Assembly: GCA_903861235.1 (NCBI GenBank)
Contig: CAIOTP010000349.1
Location: forward strand, 1 to 9,635
Direction of reading: 5' to 3'
DNA from: an uncultured bacterium
GTDB lineage: Bacteria > Planctomycetota > Phycisphaerae > Phycisphaerales > SM1A02
Length of the DNA stretch: 9,635 nucleotides
Below the pieces are notes generated by a model. That model was given only the letters and a program-made list of their open reading frames with translations, was not told where the DNA came from and did not search any database. Positions 1 to 8,000 of the stretch are shown in pieces (position 1 is the stretch's first letter; each line of letters begins with the position of its first letter). Made by a program: the position numbers and the translations under genes.

Positions 1-257
1 CCGAAGCCCCGCCCGTCGGCGGGAATCCGGCCCGCTCCGAGGCTCCGAACCCCGGACCCGGGGGTGCCAGCCCCGCGTTGACCGCCGAGCAGGTCTCCGC
101 CATGTCCCGGGCAGAGCTCCAGGCCGCCCTGGTGGCCGTGGCACGGAGCCGCATGAGCCGGGACATCGATCCTGCCACCCGGGAGAGGCTGAATTCGGAG
201 CAGCAGATGCTCTCCAACCGATTGAATGAGTTGCAGGGGCAATCAGCCCCTCGTTGA
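1..257 (+). CDS. C-terminal end of an unrecognised protein (partial), possibly a pilus/secretion assembly gene
   Basis: Reading frame 3 is open from the left edge to a TGA at 255-257 and gives about 84 residues. The first third is rich in Pro, Gly, Ala and Asn (a linker). The rest is a charged, helix-prone segment: it starts near LTAEQVSAMSRAELQAAL and ends in RLNSEQQMLSNRLNELQG, where the leucine spacing suggests a short coiled coil. No membrane segment or catalytic motif is visible. It ends 66 bases before a GspD-like secretin on the same strand. In many bacteria the gene before a secretin encodes an inner-membrane or periplasmic assembly protein (PilO/PilP, GspM/GspC type), so such a role is plausible, but the sequence seen here does not identify it. 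Its reality rests on the open frame, the sensible composition and the position. Its function is unknown. Confidence 0.6.
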   Translation, partial: EAPPVGGNPARSEAPNPGPGGASPALTAEQVSAMSRAELQAALVAVARSRMSRDIDPATRERLNSEQQMLSNRLNELQGQSAPR

Positions 258-263
258 ACCGTT

Positions 264-299
264 CCCGGAGGTGGGTCGTCAGCCCGTACCCTCCCCGGG
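264..299 (+). other. Imperfect GC-rich hairpin between the upstream gene and the secretin
   Basis: GGAGG at 267-271 can pair with CCTCC at 290-294. The stem extends outward by CCC (264-266) with GGG (297-299) across a two-base bulge, and inward by GGG (273-275) with CCC (283-285). No T-run follows, so this is not a standard intrinsic terminator. It could be a processing or attenuation stem separating the two genes, or chance pairing in GC-rich DNA. Confidence 0.2.
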
Positions 300-310
300 C
301 CCCGACTCAC

Positions 311-315
311 GGAGA
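311..315 (+). promoter_or_regulatory. Ribosome binding site of the secretin gene (decides the GTG start)
   Basis: GGAGA lies nine bases before the GTG at 324-326. This supports the GTG over the in-frame ATG at 363-365, which has a weaker AGAAGG at 347-352. The GTG start also keeps the only basic residue (Arg5) in front of the hydrophobic part of the signal peptide. Confidence 0.5.
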
Positions 316-323
316 AACTGCTC

Positions 324-3300
324 GTGCCCACCCTGCGAGACCTTCAAGAAGGCGTAGTCCTGATGCCCCTGGCGGCGCTGCTGGCCGTCACCCCCGCCCC
401 CGCCTGGGCCCAGCCTGTGGAAGGTCGGCCTTCGCGTCCACAGCCTGCTCCTCAGCCCACCGCGTCCGAAACCCCGGCACAGTCGGGCGCCGCGACCAAC
501 CCCGCCGGACCGTCGCCCAAGGCACCTTGGACGCAGCAACCCAAGACACCGGCCAAGCCCGAGCCCGCCAAGGACGTCAAGCCGGTGGAGCCGGCCAAGC
601 CTGCGGACGAGAAGCCCTCGACCACCGAAGCGGCCACGCCGGAGGAGCCGACCGAGGAGCCCGAAGTCGAGATGCCCCAGGAGCCCGCGACACCCGCGTC
701 CTCCGCCTCCACGGTGGATGAAGCGCCGGTGGCGGACGCGATCCCCGCCGGGACCCTGCGGCTGGAGGGCGGCCTGCTGGAGCAGGTTCCTCCCGCCAGC
801 ATGCGGTCGACGCGGCGTGAATCGGCCGGCGAGAAGGTCAAGCTCTCGTTCAAGGAGACGAAGGTCGAGGACGTGCTCCCCTTCATCGTGGAGACCACGG
901 GCAAGGCCGTCATGGTCAAGCTTCAGTCCATCCGCACCCAGGGCGTGACGCTGGTCATGGACCGCGAGGTGAGCCGCCAGGACGCGCTCGACCTGCTCTT
1001 CCAGGCGCTGCGGCTGCAGGGCATCGGCGTGGTCGAGACCGACAAGGTGGTCATGCTGGACCTGCTGGCCGAGGTCAACAAGCTGCAGCCGATCACGGTG
1101 CTGGGTCCCGAGGTCAACATCTACGACCAGCCCGAGGACGGCAACATCTGCATCAAGGTGTTCCGCATCCGCAACACCAAGGCGCAGAACGTCTACGACC
1201 GACTGCAGGACAACGTGCCCGACTACGCGCAGGTGAGCGTGGACAACAACTCCAACCAGATCATCCTGGAAGGCGACATCGGCCTGGCGAAGCGCTTCCA
1301 GCGGATGATCGACCTGCTCGACGTGCCCGCCTACCTGGACGTGCGCACCGAGACCTTCAAGCTCAAGTACGCCGACGCCCAGCAGATCTCCACGATCATC
1401 CAGGACCTCTTCGCCGCCCGCACGGTGGGCGGCAGCGGCGCGGCACCGGGCCAGCAGCCCGGACAGCCTCGGCCTCAGACGCCGGGCCAGCCCGCGGCGG
1501 GCGGGCGTCGTGGCGGAGGTGCCAGCGGCGAGGGCCTGATCCGCGGCACCAGCGAGCAGCTGGTCGTCACGGTGCTTCCGGCCACCAACTCCATGACCGT
1601 GCGGGCCGAGCCCGAGGTGATGGAGGAGATCAAGCGGCTGATCGCCACCGCCTGGGACGTGCCCATCACGCGGGGCGGCGAGCCCTTCCGTCTGTACGAC
1701 CTCAAGTACACCGATCCGCTGAAGGTGAAGACGCTCCTGCAGTCGCTGCTGGAGGGTGGCGGTGGCGGCTCGGGCGGTGCATCGCGACCTTTCGCGGGGC
1801 CGGGCGGCCAAGGTGCAGGTCGTGCCAATGCGGCCGGTCCCCGGGGCGGCGGCGCCACGGGCGGCGGCGAGTCCGGCGCCGACGTGGCGGTCTCCAACGT
1901 GTTCCGCATCGAGGCCTATCCCGACTCCAATCGACTGCTGGTGGTCACCAAGACGCCGGACAACTTCGCGTGGCTGGACCAGCTGGTGCAGTCGATCGAC
2001 CAGCCCCTGAACAGCGGCCTTCCCCTGCAGGTGGACCTGAAGCACGCCAACGCCGTGCAGGTGGCCGAGATCCTCAATGCCCTGCTCGCCGAAGCCGGCA
2101 CGGGCAGCGGCATCCGCGCCCCCGAGGAGGGGCTGACGGGCATCGACTTCCAGACCGCCGGCGGCGGCACCACGGGTTCGCAGCCGACCACGAGCAGCAG
2201 TTCGCTGGCGGGCGGCCCGGACGGCGCGACCACGGCCGGCGCGGGCGGCGAGATCCGCTTCCCGTGGCAGAGCAGCCGCGGTGCCGGCGCGGGCGAGGTC
2301 ACGGAGGTGAGCTCGCTGGTGGGCAAGACCCGCGTGGTGCCCAACGCCGGTCAGAACAGCCTGCTGGTGCTGGCCCCGCCGGAGATCCAGCAGAGCATGG
2401 TCCGGGTGATCGAGCAGCTGGACCGCCCCGGACGCCAGGTGATGATCACCGCGATCCTGGCCGAGGTGGAGCTGGGCGACGAGTTCGCGTTCGGCCTGCG
2501 GTTCGGCCAGGCGGGTCTGACGCCCAACAACCCCAACAACGCGATCGTGATCAACGGCAACCTGGCGAACAACCAGATGTACTCGGGCAGCCGAGAGAAC
2601 GTGGACTTCATCGGCGACCTGAGCACCAGCATCCTGGACTTCGGCGTGCCCGCCACGGTGATCCTGCAGGCGCTCGAGGAGAAGACCAACGTCCGCATCC
2701 TGCAGCAGCCTCGCGTGTTCACCACGGACAACGAGGAGGCCAAGTTCTTCGACGGCGACGACGTGCCCTTCCAGACCGGCCAGACCACGGGCGGCACCAC
2801 GGGCGGCGGCACCACCGCCAGCTTCAGCCAGATCGCGGTGGGCATCGGCCTGAACGTGCGCCCCCGCATCACCAAGGACCGCAACGTGGCCATGGACGTG
2901 GAGGTGCTCTACAGCAACGTGGCCCGTGTGAGCACGGCCGCCACCCCCGGCAACAACCCCACGATCTCGCGCCGACAGACCAACACCTCGGTCACCGTGA
3001 AGAACGGGCAGACCATCGTCCTGAGCGGCATCCGCACCGAACAGGAGCAGAAGAGCAAGACCAAGGTGCCGCTGCTGGGCGACGTGCCCGTGCTGGACTG
3101 GGTGTTCAGCAGCACCGAGAACATCACGAACACGAGCGAGCTGGTGCTCTTCATCACGCCCGTGGTGGTGGACAACCCCGACGAGAACGACACCAACTTC
3201 AACGTGGGCGAACTGCAGCGTCTGCGGGCGCTGGAGAAGCCCATGGACAGCAAGATGCAGGAGATGCAGCGTGACGCGGGCCTGGAGCGGAAGGCCGCCG

Positions 3301-3386
3301 AGCCGGTGGCACCAAGCCCGCCGTCGACCCAGCCGCTCGAGCCGATCGAGACGGCCCCGGCCCCGGATGGCGCGAAGAATCCGTGA
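324..3386 (+). CDS. gspD: GspD-like type II secretion secretin (outer-membrane channel), expanded
   Basis: 1020 residues. Secretins form the outer-membrane pore through which type II systems export folded proteins. Residues 1-29 look like a Sec signal peptide with cleavage after AWA (27-29). Residues 30-135 are a Pro/Ala/Glu-rich linker. An N0 domain follows at about 171-247 (LSFKETKVEDVLPFIVETTG, then ALDLLFQALRLQGIGVV). Four N1-type modules come next: about 276-334, 344-446, 455-560 and 566-701, each with a YADAQQ- or LKHANA-like start and an NSLLV- or NSMTV-like strand. Gly/Gln/Ser-rich inserts split the last three (about 366-408, 477-521 and 592-662). The secretin core runs from about 704 to 950, including LQALEEKTNVRILQQPRVFT, the Asn/Thr/Ser-rich strands, VPLLGDVPVLDWVF (915-928) and LVLFITPVVV. 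A charged, Pro-rich tail ends the protein. GspD usually has 600-750 residues and three N1-type modules, so this one is long. There is no AMIN domain, so GspD fits better than PilQ. The class (secretin) is certain; type II rather than a type IV pilus system is inference. Confidence 0.93.
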   Translation: MPTLRDLQEGVVLMPLAALLAVTPAPAWAQPVEGRPSRPQPAPQPTASETPAQSGAATNPAGPSPKAPWTQQPKTPAKPEPAKDVKPVEPAKPADEKPSTTEAATPEEPTEEPEVEMPQEPATPASSASTVDEAPVADAIPAGTLRLEGGLLEQVPPASMRSTRRESAGEKVKLSFKETKVEDVLPFIVETTGKAVMVKLQSIRTQGVTLVMDREVSRQDALDLLFQALRLQGIGVVETDKVVMLDLLAEVNKLQPITVLGPEVNIYDQPEDGNICIKVFRIRNTKAQNVYDRLQDNVPDYAQVSVDNNSNQIILEGDIGLAKRFQRMIDLLDVPAYLDVRTETFKLKYADAQQISTIIQDLFAARTVGGSGAAPGQQPGQPRPQTPGQPAAGGRRGGGASGEGLIRGTSEQLVVTVLPATNSMTVRAEPEVMEEIKRLIATAWDVPITRGGEPFRLYDLKYTDPLKVKTLLQSLLEGGGGGSGGASRPFAGPGGQGAGRANAAGPRGGGATGGGESGADVAVSNVFRIEAYPDSNRLLVVTKTPDNFAWLDQLVQSIDQPLNSGLPLQVDLKHANAVQVAEILNALLAEAGTGSGIRAPEEGLTGIDFQTAGGGTTGSQPTTSSSSLAGGPDGATTAGAGGEIRFPWQSSRGAGAGEVTEVSSLVGKTRVVPNAGQNSLLVLAPPEIQQSMVRVIEQLDRPGRQVMITAILAEVELGDEFAFGLRFGQAGLTPNNPNNAIVINGNLANNQMYSGSRENVDFIGDLSTSILDFGVPATVILQALEEKTNVRILQQPRVFTTDNEEAKFFDGDDVPFQTGQTTGGTTGGGTTASFSQIAVGIGLNVRPRITKDRNVAMDVEVLYSNVARVSTAATPGNNPTISRRQTNTSVTVKNGQTIVLSGIRTEQEQKSKTKVPLLGDVPVLDWVFSSTENITNTSELVLFITPVVVDNPDENDTNFNVGELQRLRALEKPMDSKMQEMQRDAGLERKAAEPVAPSPPSTQPLEPIETAPAPDGAKNP

Positions 3387-4557
3387 TCTCGGGCCCCTGC
3401 GGGCCACGGCGCTGATCCTGGGCCTGCTGCCGGCCGCCTGCGTGACCAGCACCGAACGGACAGGGCCGCCGCGGGTCCTGACCGGCGCCGCCTCCGGCAC
3501 CGTGGTCACCCGCAACCCTGACGGGTCGGTGACCCGCGACGCCTCGCTGCAGGTGACCCTGGAGCCCCTGCCCGCCCTGGACACCGACGGCTTCCACACC
3601 CCCATGCTTTCGCCGGACGGGACCTGGGTGGCCTGGCAATCCCGCAGCAACGCCGACTGGCCCATGCTGCTGGCCCAGCGAGGCGCCTCCACGGCCGCAA
3701 GTGCGGCGGTGGCGCTGCGCAACCCCGATGGCGGTCAGGTCGTGACCCGCGGCGAGGACCTGCTGCTTGGGCGCATGACGCACGCCGATGGCGTGCTGGT
3801 GGAATCGCCACGGCCCGACGGTTCCCGGCGGGTGGGCCTGCTGCCCTGGAACGCGGAGGAGCCTCGCTGGCTGACCGGGGAGGGCGAGGTCCGGGCGTTC
3901 GCCTGCATCGGACCACGCGGCGAGTGGGCCTATGCGCGCCGTGGCCTGGAGGCGGATGCCTTCGATCTGGTGGTGGAGCGGCCCGAGGGTCGGCTGGAAT
4001 TCCCCAGGCGCGAGGGAGAGAGCTGGATGATGCCGGTGGTGGCCAGCGACGGGATCTACGCCTGCAGCCTGCGGGACGGGATCCTGGAACTGGCGTTCCT
4101 GCCGATCCGGGCTGGCGAACACCTGACCCGGACCCAGGCGGAGCCGGCCCTGCTTCGACACCGGATCTCGATCCGCGCAACGGCCCGGACCGCCTATCAG
4201 GCCTTCGCCGCGGTGCCGCCGGACGCAGCCGCCATGCCGGAGGGACTGCTCTTCTTCCACCCCGAAATGCGTCGAATGGCCGCGTGGTCACCCCGATCAG
4301 GGAGAGTGCTGCTGCTGGCGGAGGGCTCCGTGGCCGCCCGACCCACCGCTCCGGGAACCGTGCTGGTCACCCTTCCGGGCTCGCTGGTGGTGCAGGAATG
4401 GCCCCCAGAACCGGCCCTGGCCCCTCTTCAGGTGCTTCCCGGGCTCTGGATTCCCTGTGGACGCGGGGGTGGCGGCACGCTGGTCGCGGCCCCCCGCGAG
4501 GGATCCTGCGGGCTCAGCCGGCTGAAATTGGGACCCGAAGCGAGCCCGAGCCGCTGA
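3367..4557 (+). CDS. Lipoprotein with a TolB/PD40-like beta-propeller motif, overlapping the secretin gene
   Basis: 396 residues from the ATG at 3367, which lies 20 bases inside the secretin gene in another frame. Residues 1-25 form a lipoprotein signal: basic RRIR, a hydrophobic stretch, then the lipobox LPAAC with Cys25 as the lipidation site. A segment at about 81-92 (LSPDGTWVAWQS) matches the PD40/WD40-like strand of TolB-type propellers. The remainder alternates short strands and turns with Asp-Gly pairs and aromatic residues, consistent with a propeller, but clear repeats are few. No catalytic motif is visible. There is no good Shine-Dalgarno before the ATG (only CCCCGG), so translation probably depends on ribosomes finishing the secretin. 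The overlap suggests a protein made together with the secretin and sent to the same envelope region. A pilotin-like or cap role is conceivable but unproven. The frame also runs open upstream to 3271, but that stretch is Arg/Ser/Pro-rich and lies under the secretin, so the ATG just before the signal sequence was chosen. Confidence 0.82.
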   Translation: MARRIRDLGPLRATALILGLLPAACVTSTERTGPPRVLTGAASGTVVTRNPDGSVTRDASLQVTLEPLPALDTDGFHTPMLSPDGTWVAWQSRSNADWPMLLAQRGASTAASAAVALRNPDGGQVVTRGEDLLLGRMTHADGVLVESPRPDGSRRVGLLPWNAEEPRWLTGEGEVRAFACIGPRGEWAYARRGLEADAFDLVVERPEGRLEFPRREGESWMMPVVASDGIYACSLRDGILELAFLPIRAGEHLTRTQAEPALLRHRISIRATARTAYQAFAAVPPDAAAMPEGLLFFHPEMRRMAAWSPRSGRVLLLAEGSVAARPTAPGTVLVTLPGSLVVQEWPPEPALAPLQVLPGLWIPCGRGGGGTLVAAPREGSCGLSRLKLGPEASPSR

Positions 4558-4578
4558 GGTCCGGACGGGACGGGAGGC

Positions 4579-5010
4579 TCAGACCTCCTCGTCGTCGTCT
4601 TCGTCGTCGTCCTCGTCGTCGTCCTCGTCGTCGTCTTCGTCGTCGTCGTCTTCTTCTTCGTCGTCGTCTTCGTCGTCCTCTTCGTCGTCTTCTTCTTCGT
4701 CTTCTTCGTCTTCTTCGTCTTCTTCTTCTTCCTCTTCTTCCTCTTCTTCTTCCTCTTCGTCCTCGTCGTCGTCGAGGAAGTCATCGTCCTCGAAGTCGTC
4801 GTCTTCCTCCTCCTCGGCGTCCTCGTTGGGCTCCAGGCTTTCTTCGTCGGGGAAATCCTCGTCCTCGTCGCCGAAGTCGTCGTCGTCATCCTCGTGAGGA
4901 TCGAAGTCCTCGTCCTCGTCGTCGTCAGGGCCGGCAGCCACGACGGTGCCGCCGGTGCCGGGAAGGGCGATGAGCAGGTTCCAGGGATCTTCGGGGGTGA
5001 GGGTGGGCAT
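4579..5010 (-). CDS. Ultra-acidic low-complexity protein of unknown function
   Basis: 143 residues, starting at an ATG (5010-5008) with GGAG five bases upstream. Residues 1-28 (MPTLTPEDPWNLL, then a Gly/Val/Ala-rich stretch) are ordinary sequence. From residue 29 to the end about 99 of 115 residues are Asp or Glu. Residues 80-142 are acidic without interruption, including a run of 13 Glu. Phe is the most frequent non-acidic residue in the first part of the tail. There is no Lys or Arg anywhere, and there is no clear signal peptide, since no basic n-region is present. It lies 44 bases downstream of the propeller gene on the same strand, so the two are probably co-transcribed. Its stop codon is 21 bases from the stop of the convergent lipoprotein gene. 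A proper start with a ribosome site, unbroken frame and non-repetitive N-terminus argue that it is a real gene. Acidic tails of this kind can bind basic proteins, metal ions or polycations, mimic DNA, or aid solubility, and nothing here decides between these. Confidence 0.75.
   Translation of the reverse strand: MPTLTPEDPWNLLIALPGTGGTVVAAGPDDDEDEDFDPHEDDDDDFGDEDEDFPDEESLEPNEDAEEEEDDDFEDDDFLDDDEDEEEEEEEEEEEEEDEEDEEDEEEDDEEDDEDDDEEEDDDDEDDDEDDDEDDDEDDDEEV
4585..4773 (-). repeat. In-frame trinucleotide and 12-bp repeat tract encoding 63 consecutive acidic residues
   Basis: On the + strand this stretch is built only of GTC, TTC and CTC triplets, which read as GAC, GAA and GAG on the coding strand. 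At 4591-4638 there are four copies of a 12-bp unit (three GTC then YTC), encoding DDDE repeats. From about 4651 to 4758 TTC triplets dominate and encode mostly Glu. The strand bias is strong: pyrimidines with a G at most every third base. A less perfect acidic-coding extension reaches 4926. Such a tract is prone to replication slippage and assembly error, but any change by whole triplets keeps the reading frame. Confidence 0.9.
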
Positions 5011-5015
5011 GGCGT

Positions 5016-5019
5016 CTCC
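5016..5019 (-). promoter_or_regulatory. Ribosome binding site of the acidic-protein gene
   Basis: On the coding strand GGAG stands five bases before the ATG at 5010. It fixes the start among several upstream in-frame possibilities and shows that this low-complexity frame has its own translation signal. A run of eight C (coding strand; G at 5023-5030) sits just upstream. Confidence 0.55.
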
Positions 5020-5054
5020 GTTGGGGGGGGTTATCCATCGGCGGCGCCCATTTG

Positions 5055-8000
5055 TCAACGCCCCTGGGGCGCCCGGATGGCCAGCGTCCGGCCCTCCAGT
5101 CCCACAAGGATCCACCCCTCGATCGCATCCAGGGTGACCAGACGGTCGCCGCCGGTCTGCACCGCGAGCGTCTCGCCGGAGATCCGGAGTCCTGTGGCAG
5201 GTTCGAGCGTCCGCAGCAGCAGCGCGGGCTGGCGGCCGGCCTCGAAGAAAGCCTCCCGATCGCCGAGGTCCACCACCACCACGCCGTCCCGCACAGGCTG
5301 GACCAGGTCGTATCGTCGCTCGCCGCTCACCGCATCCATGCCGATGCGACGGCCGGAGGCATCGTGCAGGGTGACGCGGTTGAAGCGGTGCACGAGCCAT
5401 CCCTCGGGAAGCGCACGGATGTTGGCCACCGGATCCATGCGGCCCTGGGACGGCCCATCGAGCATGCCCGGCAGCAGTTCGCCCGAATCGATGGAGATCC
5501 CCTGCACCACGTCGCTCGAGCGATCCTTGACCATGAGCCAGTCGGTCGTGCGCTCGCGCCATTCCGCCCCGGCCACGCGGCGATCGCCCTGGATCCACCG
5601 AGGGGGCAGCTGCGGCTGAAGATCGAGCATGGCCACGCCTGCGCTGCCCGCCGCCACGATCCCCTCGGGCAGAAGCCGGATCCACAGGGGCGAGCCGATC
5701 GAATCCGGCCATGGGCCCTCGAGCCAGATCGAGCCGTCGCGAGGATCGCGAATGGAGATGCGGGCGGGCTGGTCCGAGCCCTCGGCGGACACCTGCAGCA
5801 GCGCGAGCCCCCACTCGGCCAGATCGCACCTGAGGTTCACTTCGGCAGTGGCGTCCAGCTTCCAGAGCGGACGGCCTTCCCCGTCCATGCGAAGCACGAC
5901 CGCCTCCCCGTCGCCGCGGACGATCGCGATCAGCGGGCCGGCTCGGAGACATTCGACGCCACGCGGATCCGTGATCAGGCCGTCGCCGGCGCGGCGGGGC
6001 AGCGGATCGAACAGCTCCGTGACGCTCGCCACGCGGAAGAGTCGCCGACCACTGACGGGGTCGAGGCACTCCAGGGCTCCATCCTCCTGCCCGACCGGGC
6101 TCCAGAGCGCGATGGCGGGCGCCCAACCCAGGACCTGCGTGGCGCGTTCGTCGAAATCCGCTCGCCATCGCTCCAGGAGTTCAGGACCTGCCCGGGCCAC
6201 GAGGGCGTCTCGCTCGCGGAGCAGGGTGTAGTCGCGCGGCGGGTCACGAAGCGCTCCGGCCTGGCACTCCAGCAGCGTTCCCGGCAGCGATCTGGCCGAA
6301 GCCTGCGGAGGACCGCAGGCAGCCAGGCCCTCGCTGGCGGGCCGCCGGCCCACCTGCGCGAGCACCTGGGCCTCGCAGCCGTCGGAGGGCACGGGAATCG
6401 CTCCCAGCATCCGGTCCAGTTCCTCGCGAGAGCCGGCAAGGCGGGCCAGCTGCCGAAGTCGGGTGGGTCGGTCGGAGGCGTCCGCGGCCCTCAGCAGCGG
6501 CAGGCAGGCCTGGAGCGCACGCTGACGGTCGGCGGCATCCAGGCCCATGAGGCCCGCCAAGGCCAGGTCCCCCGCCGCGATCCGCAGTTCTCCCGAGACC
6601 GGCAGCATGGCGCGGGCCAGCGATGGATCCCCCCAAAGCCGCTGGAGCATGATGGCCGCCTCCGAGCCGTGTCCTTCGGCCGAGGCGCGCGCCGCCTGAC
6701 GAAGTATGACCGAAGCGCGCTGGGCCGGCGTGCGAGCCAACTCGGCGGCCAGTTCGAGCAGTCGGCCGGACTGCTCCGTTCCCACCGTGGACAGGACCAC
6801 CGGGTCGAGCAGGCGCTGCACCACTTCCTCACGCACGGAGACCGCTTCCGCATCCCCCAAGGTGCCCAGCGCGCGTGCCGTGGCCACGGCACCATCCACC
6901 ATGAGCGCGCCTCGCTTCCAGGCGCGACCCAGCTCGATCAGGGCCAGGCCGCGGCGAGGATCGTCGGGGCGCTCGGCCAGCCGTCGGCGAAGCAGCGTCT
7001 CGCCCTGGTCGCCCGGCATGGCCACGCACGCACGATCCGCCGTGACCACGGCGAGTTGGCCACCCTGCAAGGCCGTGTTGCCTCCTGATGCCAAGGGAAG
7101 CTGGCCGATCAGCCCGCCGTCCGCCGGCGACACGATCAGCACCCGATCCGCCGTGGGCACCACCAGCGCCCGGGTGCCGTCCGCCAGCGTGCCCATGGCG
7201 ACCTCGCCGCGCACCGTGGTCCCCTCTTCCACGGGCAGCTTCCACGCGATGGCCCGGGGATCCGATCTCGGGATGGCGATCACCCCCGTGCCGATGGCAT
7301 AGAGGTGATCCGTGTCCAGCAGCAGGGTCCGCACCAGCCCTGCAGGCGTGTCCACGCCGATGGGCCGCGTCCAGAGCACCTTGCCGTCGGCGGGATCCAT
7401 GCCCACCAGCGTGGCGCCATCCGGAGCGATCCACGCGACCAGCCGGTCATCCGCCACCGGCGACGGCAGCTGCCAGGGAGGCGAGCTGTCCCGTGGCTCT
7501 CGCACCGGTGGCGGCCATCGACGCAGCCATCGCACGCGGCCCAATCCCGCATCCACGCGGGCGACCACACCCAGGCTCGAGGCAGCCACCACATCGCCAT
7601 CCAGCGGCATGGGCGAGCCCAGCGGCCGGGACGCGGCCAGCCGCAATCCGCCTGCGGCGCCCAGAGGCACCATCCAACGAAGCCGTTCCTCGGGGCGATC
7701 CAGCCCCAGCAGCCAGGCGGCGCTCTCCAGTCGGCTGTTGCTCCTGCGGGCCTGCGCCACCGTGACGTCGTCGATCACCACGGGCCGCCCGTGTGGAAAG
7801 AGCTCCTCCATGGCCTCCAACGGCGAACGGTCGAGACGGAACTCCCACAGGCGCCTGCCGGCGTCCACGTGCAACTCGAGCACGCCGGGAGGCGCCGATC
7901 GCTGCTCGCTCACCGCCTGTCCCGGCAGCGTGACCACACGGTCACCGGCGGTCACGGCGGCGGCGACGTCGCCCATGGGCCCGGCCAGCCGGTCGTCGCC

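Noticed and set aside
279..3722. A 1147-residue open frame on the - strand opposite the secretin
   Set aside because: It is rich in His, Leu, Gly, Arg and Val with no domain signature and mirrors the GC codon bias of the secretin, which has clear domains. It is a shadow frame.
4554..4587. Short inverted repeats between the convergent stops (CTGAG/CTCAG, GAGGTC/GACCTC) as a bidirectional terminator
   Set aside because: The stems are only five to six bases, compete with one another and have no T-run of the kind intrinsic terminators use.
4428..4973. Poly-Arg/Leu and poly-Lys/Thr frames over the repeat tract
   Set aside because: They are other-frame readings of the triplet repeat. Only the acidic frame has a ribosome site, a non-repetitive N-terminus and a sensible stop.
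5011..6168. Extension of the acidic protein upstream to a 529-residue frame
   Set aside because: The extra part lies inside the propeller gene in another frame and is Arg/Gly/Pro-rich with no motifs. The ATG at 5010 has its own GGAG.
5052..7088. A 678-residue + strand open frame antisense to the propeller protein
   Set aside because: Its composition (Arg/His/Gln-rich) is typical of an antisense shadow, and the - strand frame has blade motifs and a signal peptide.
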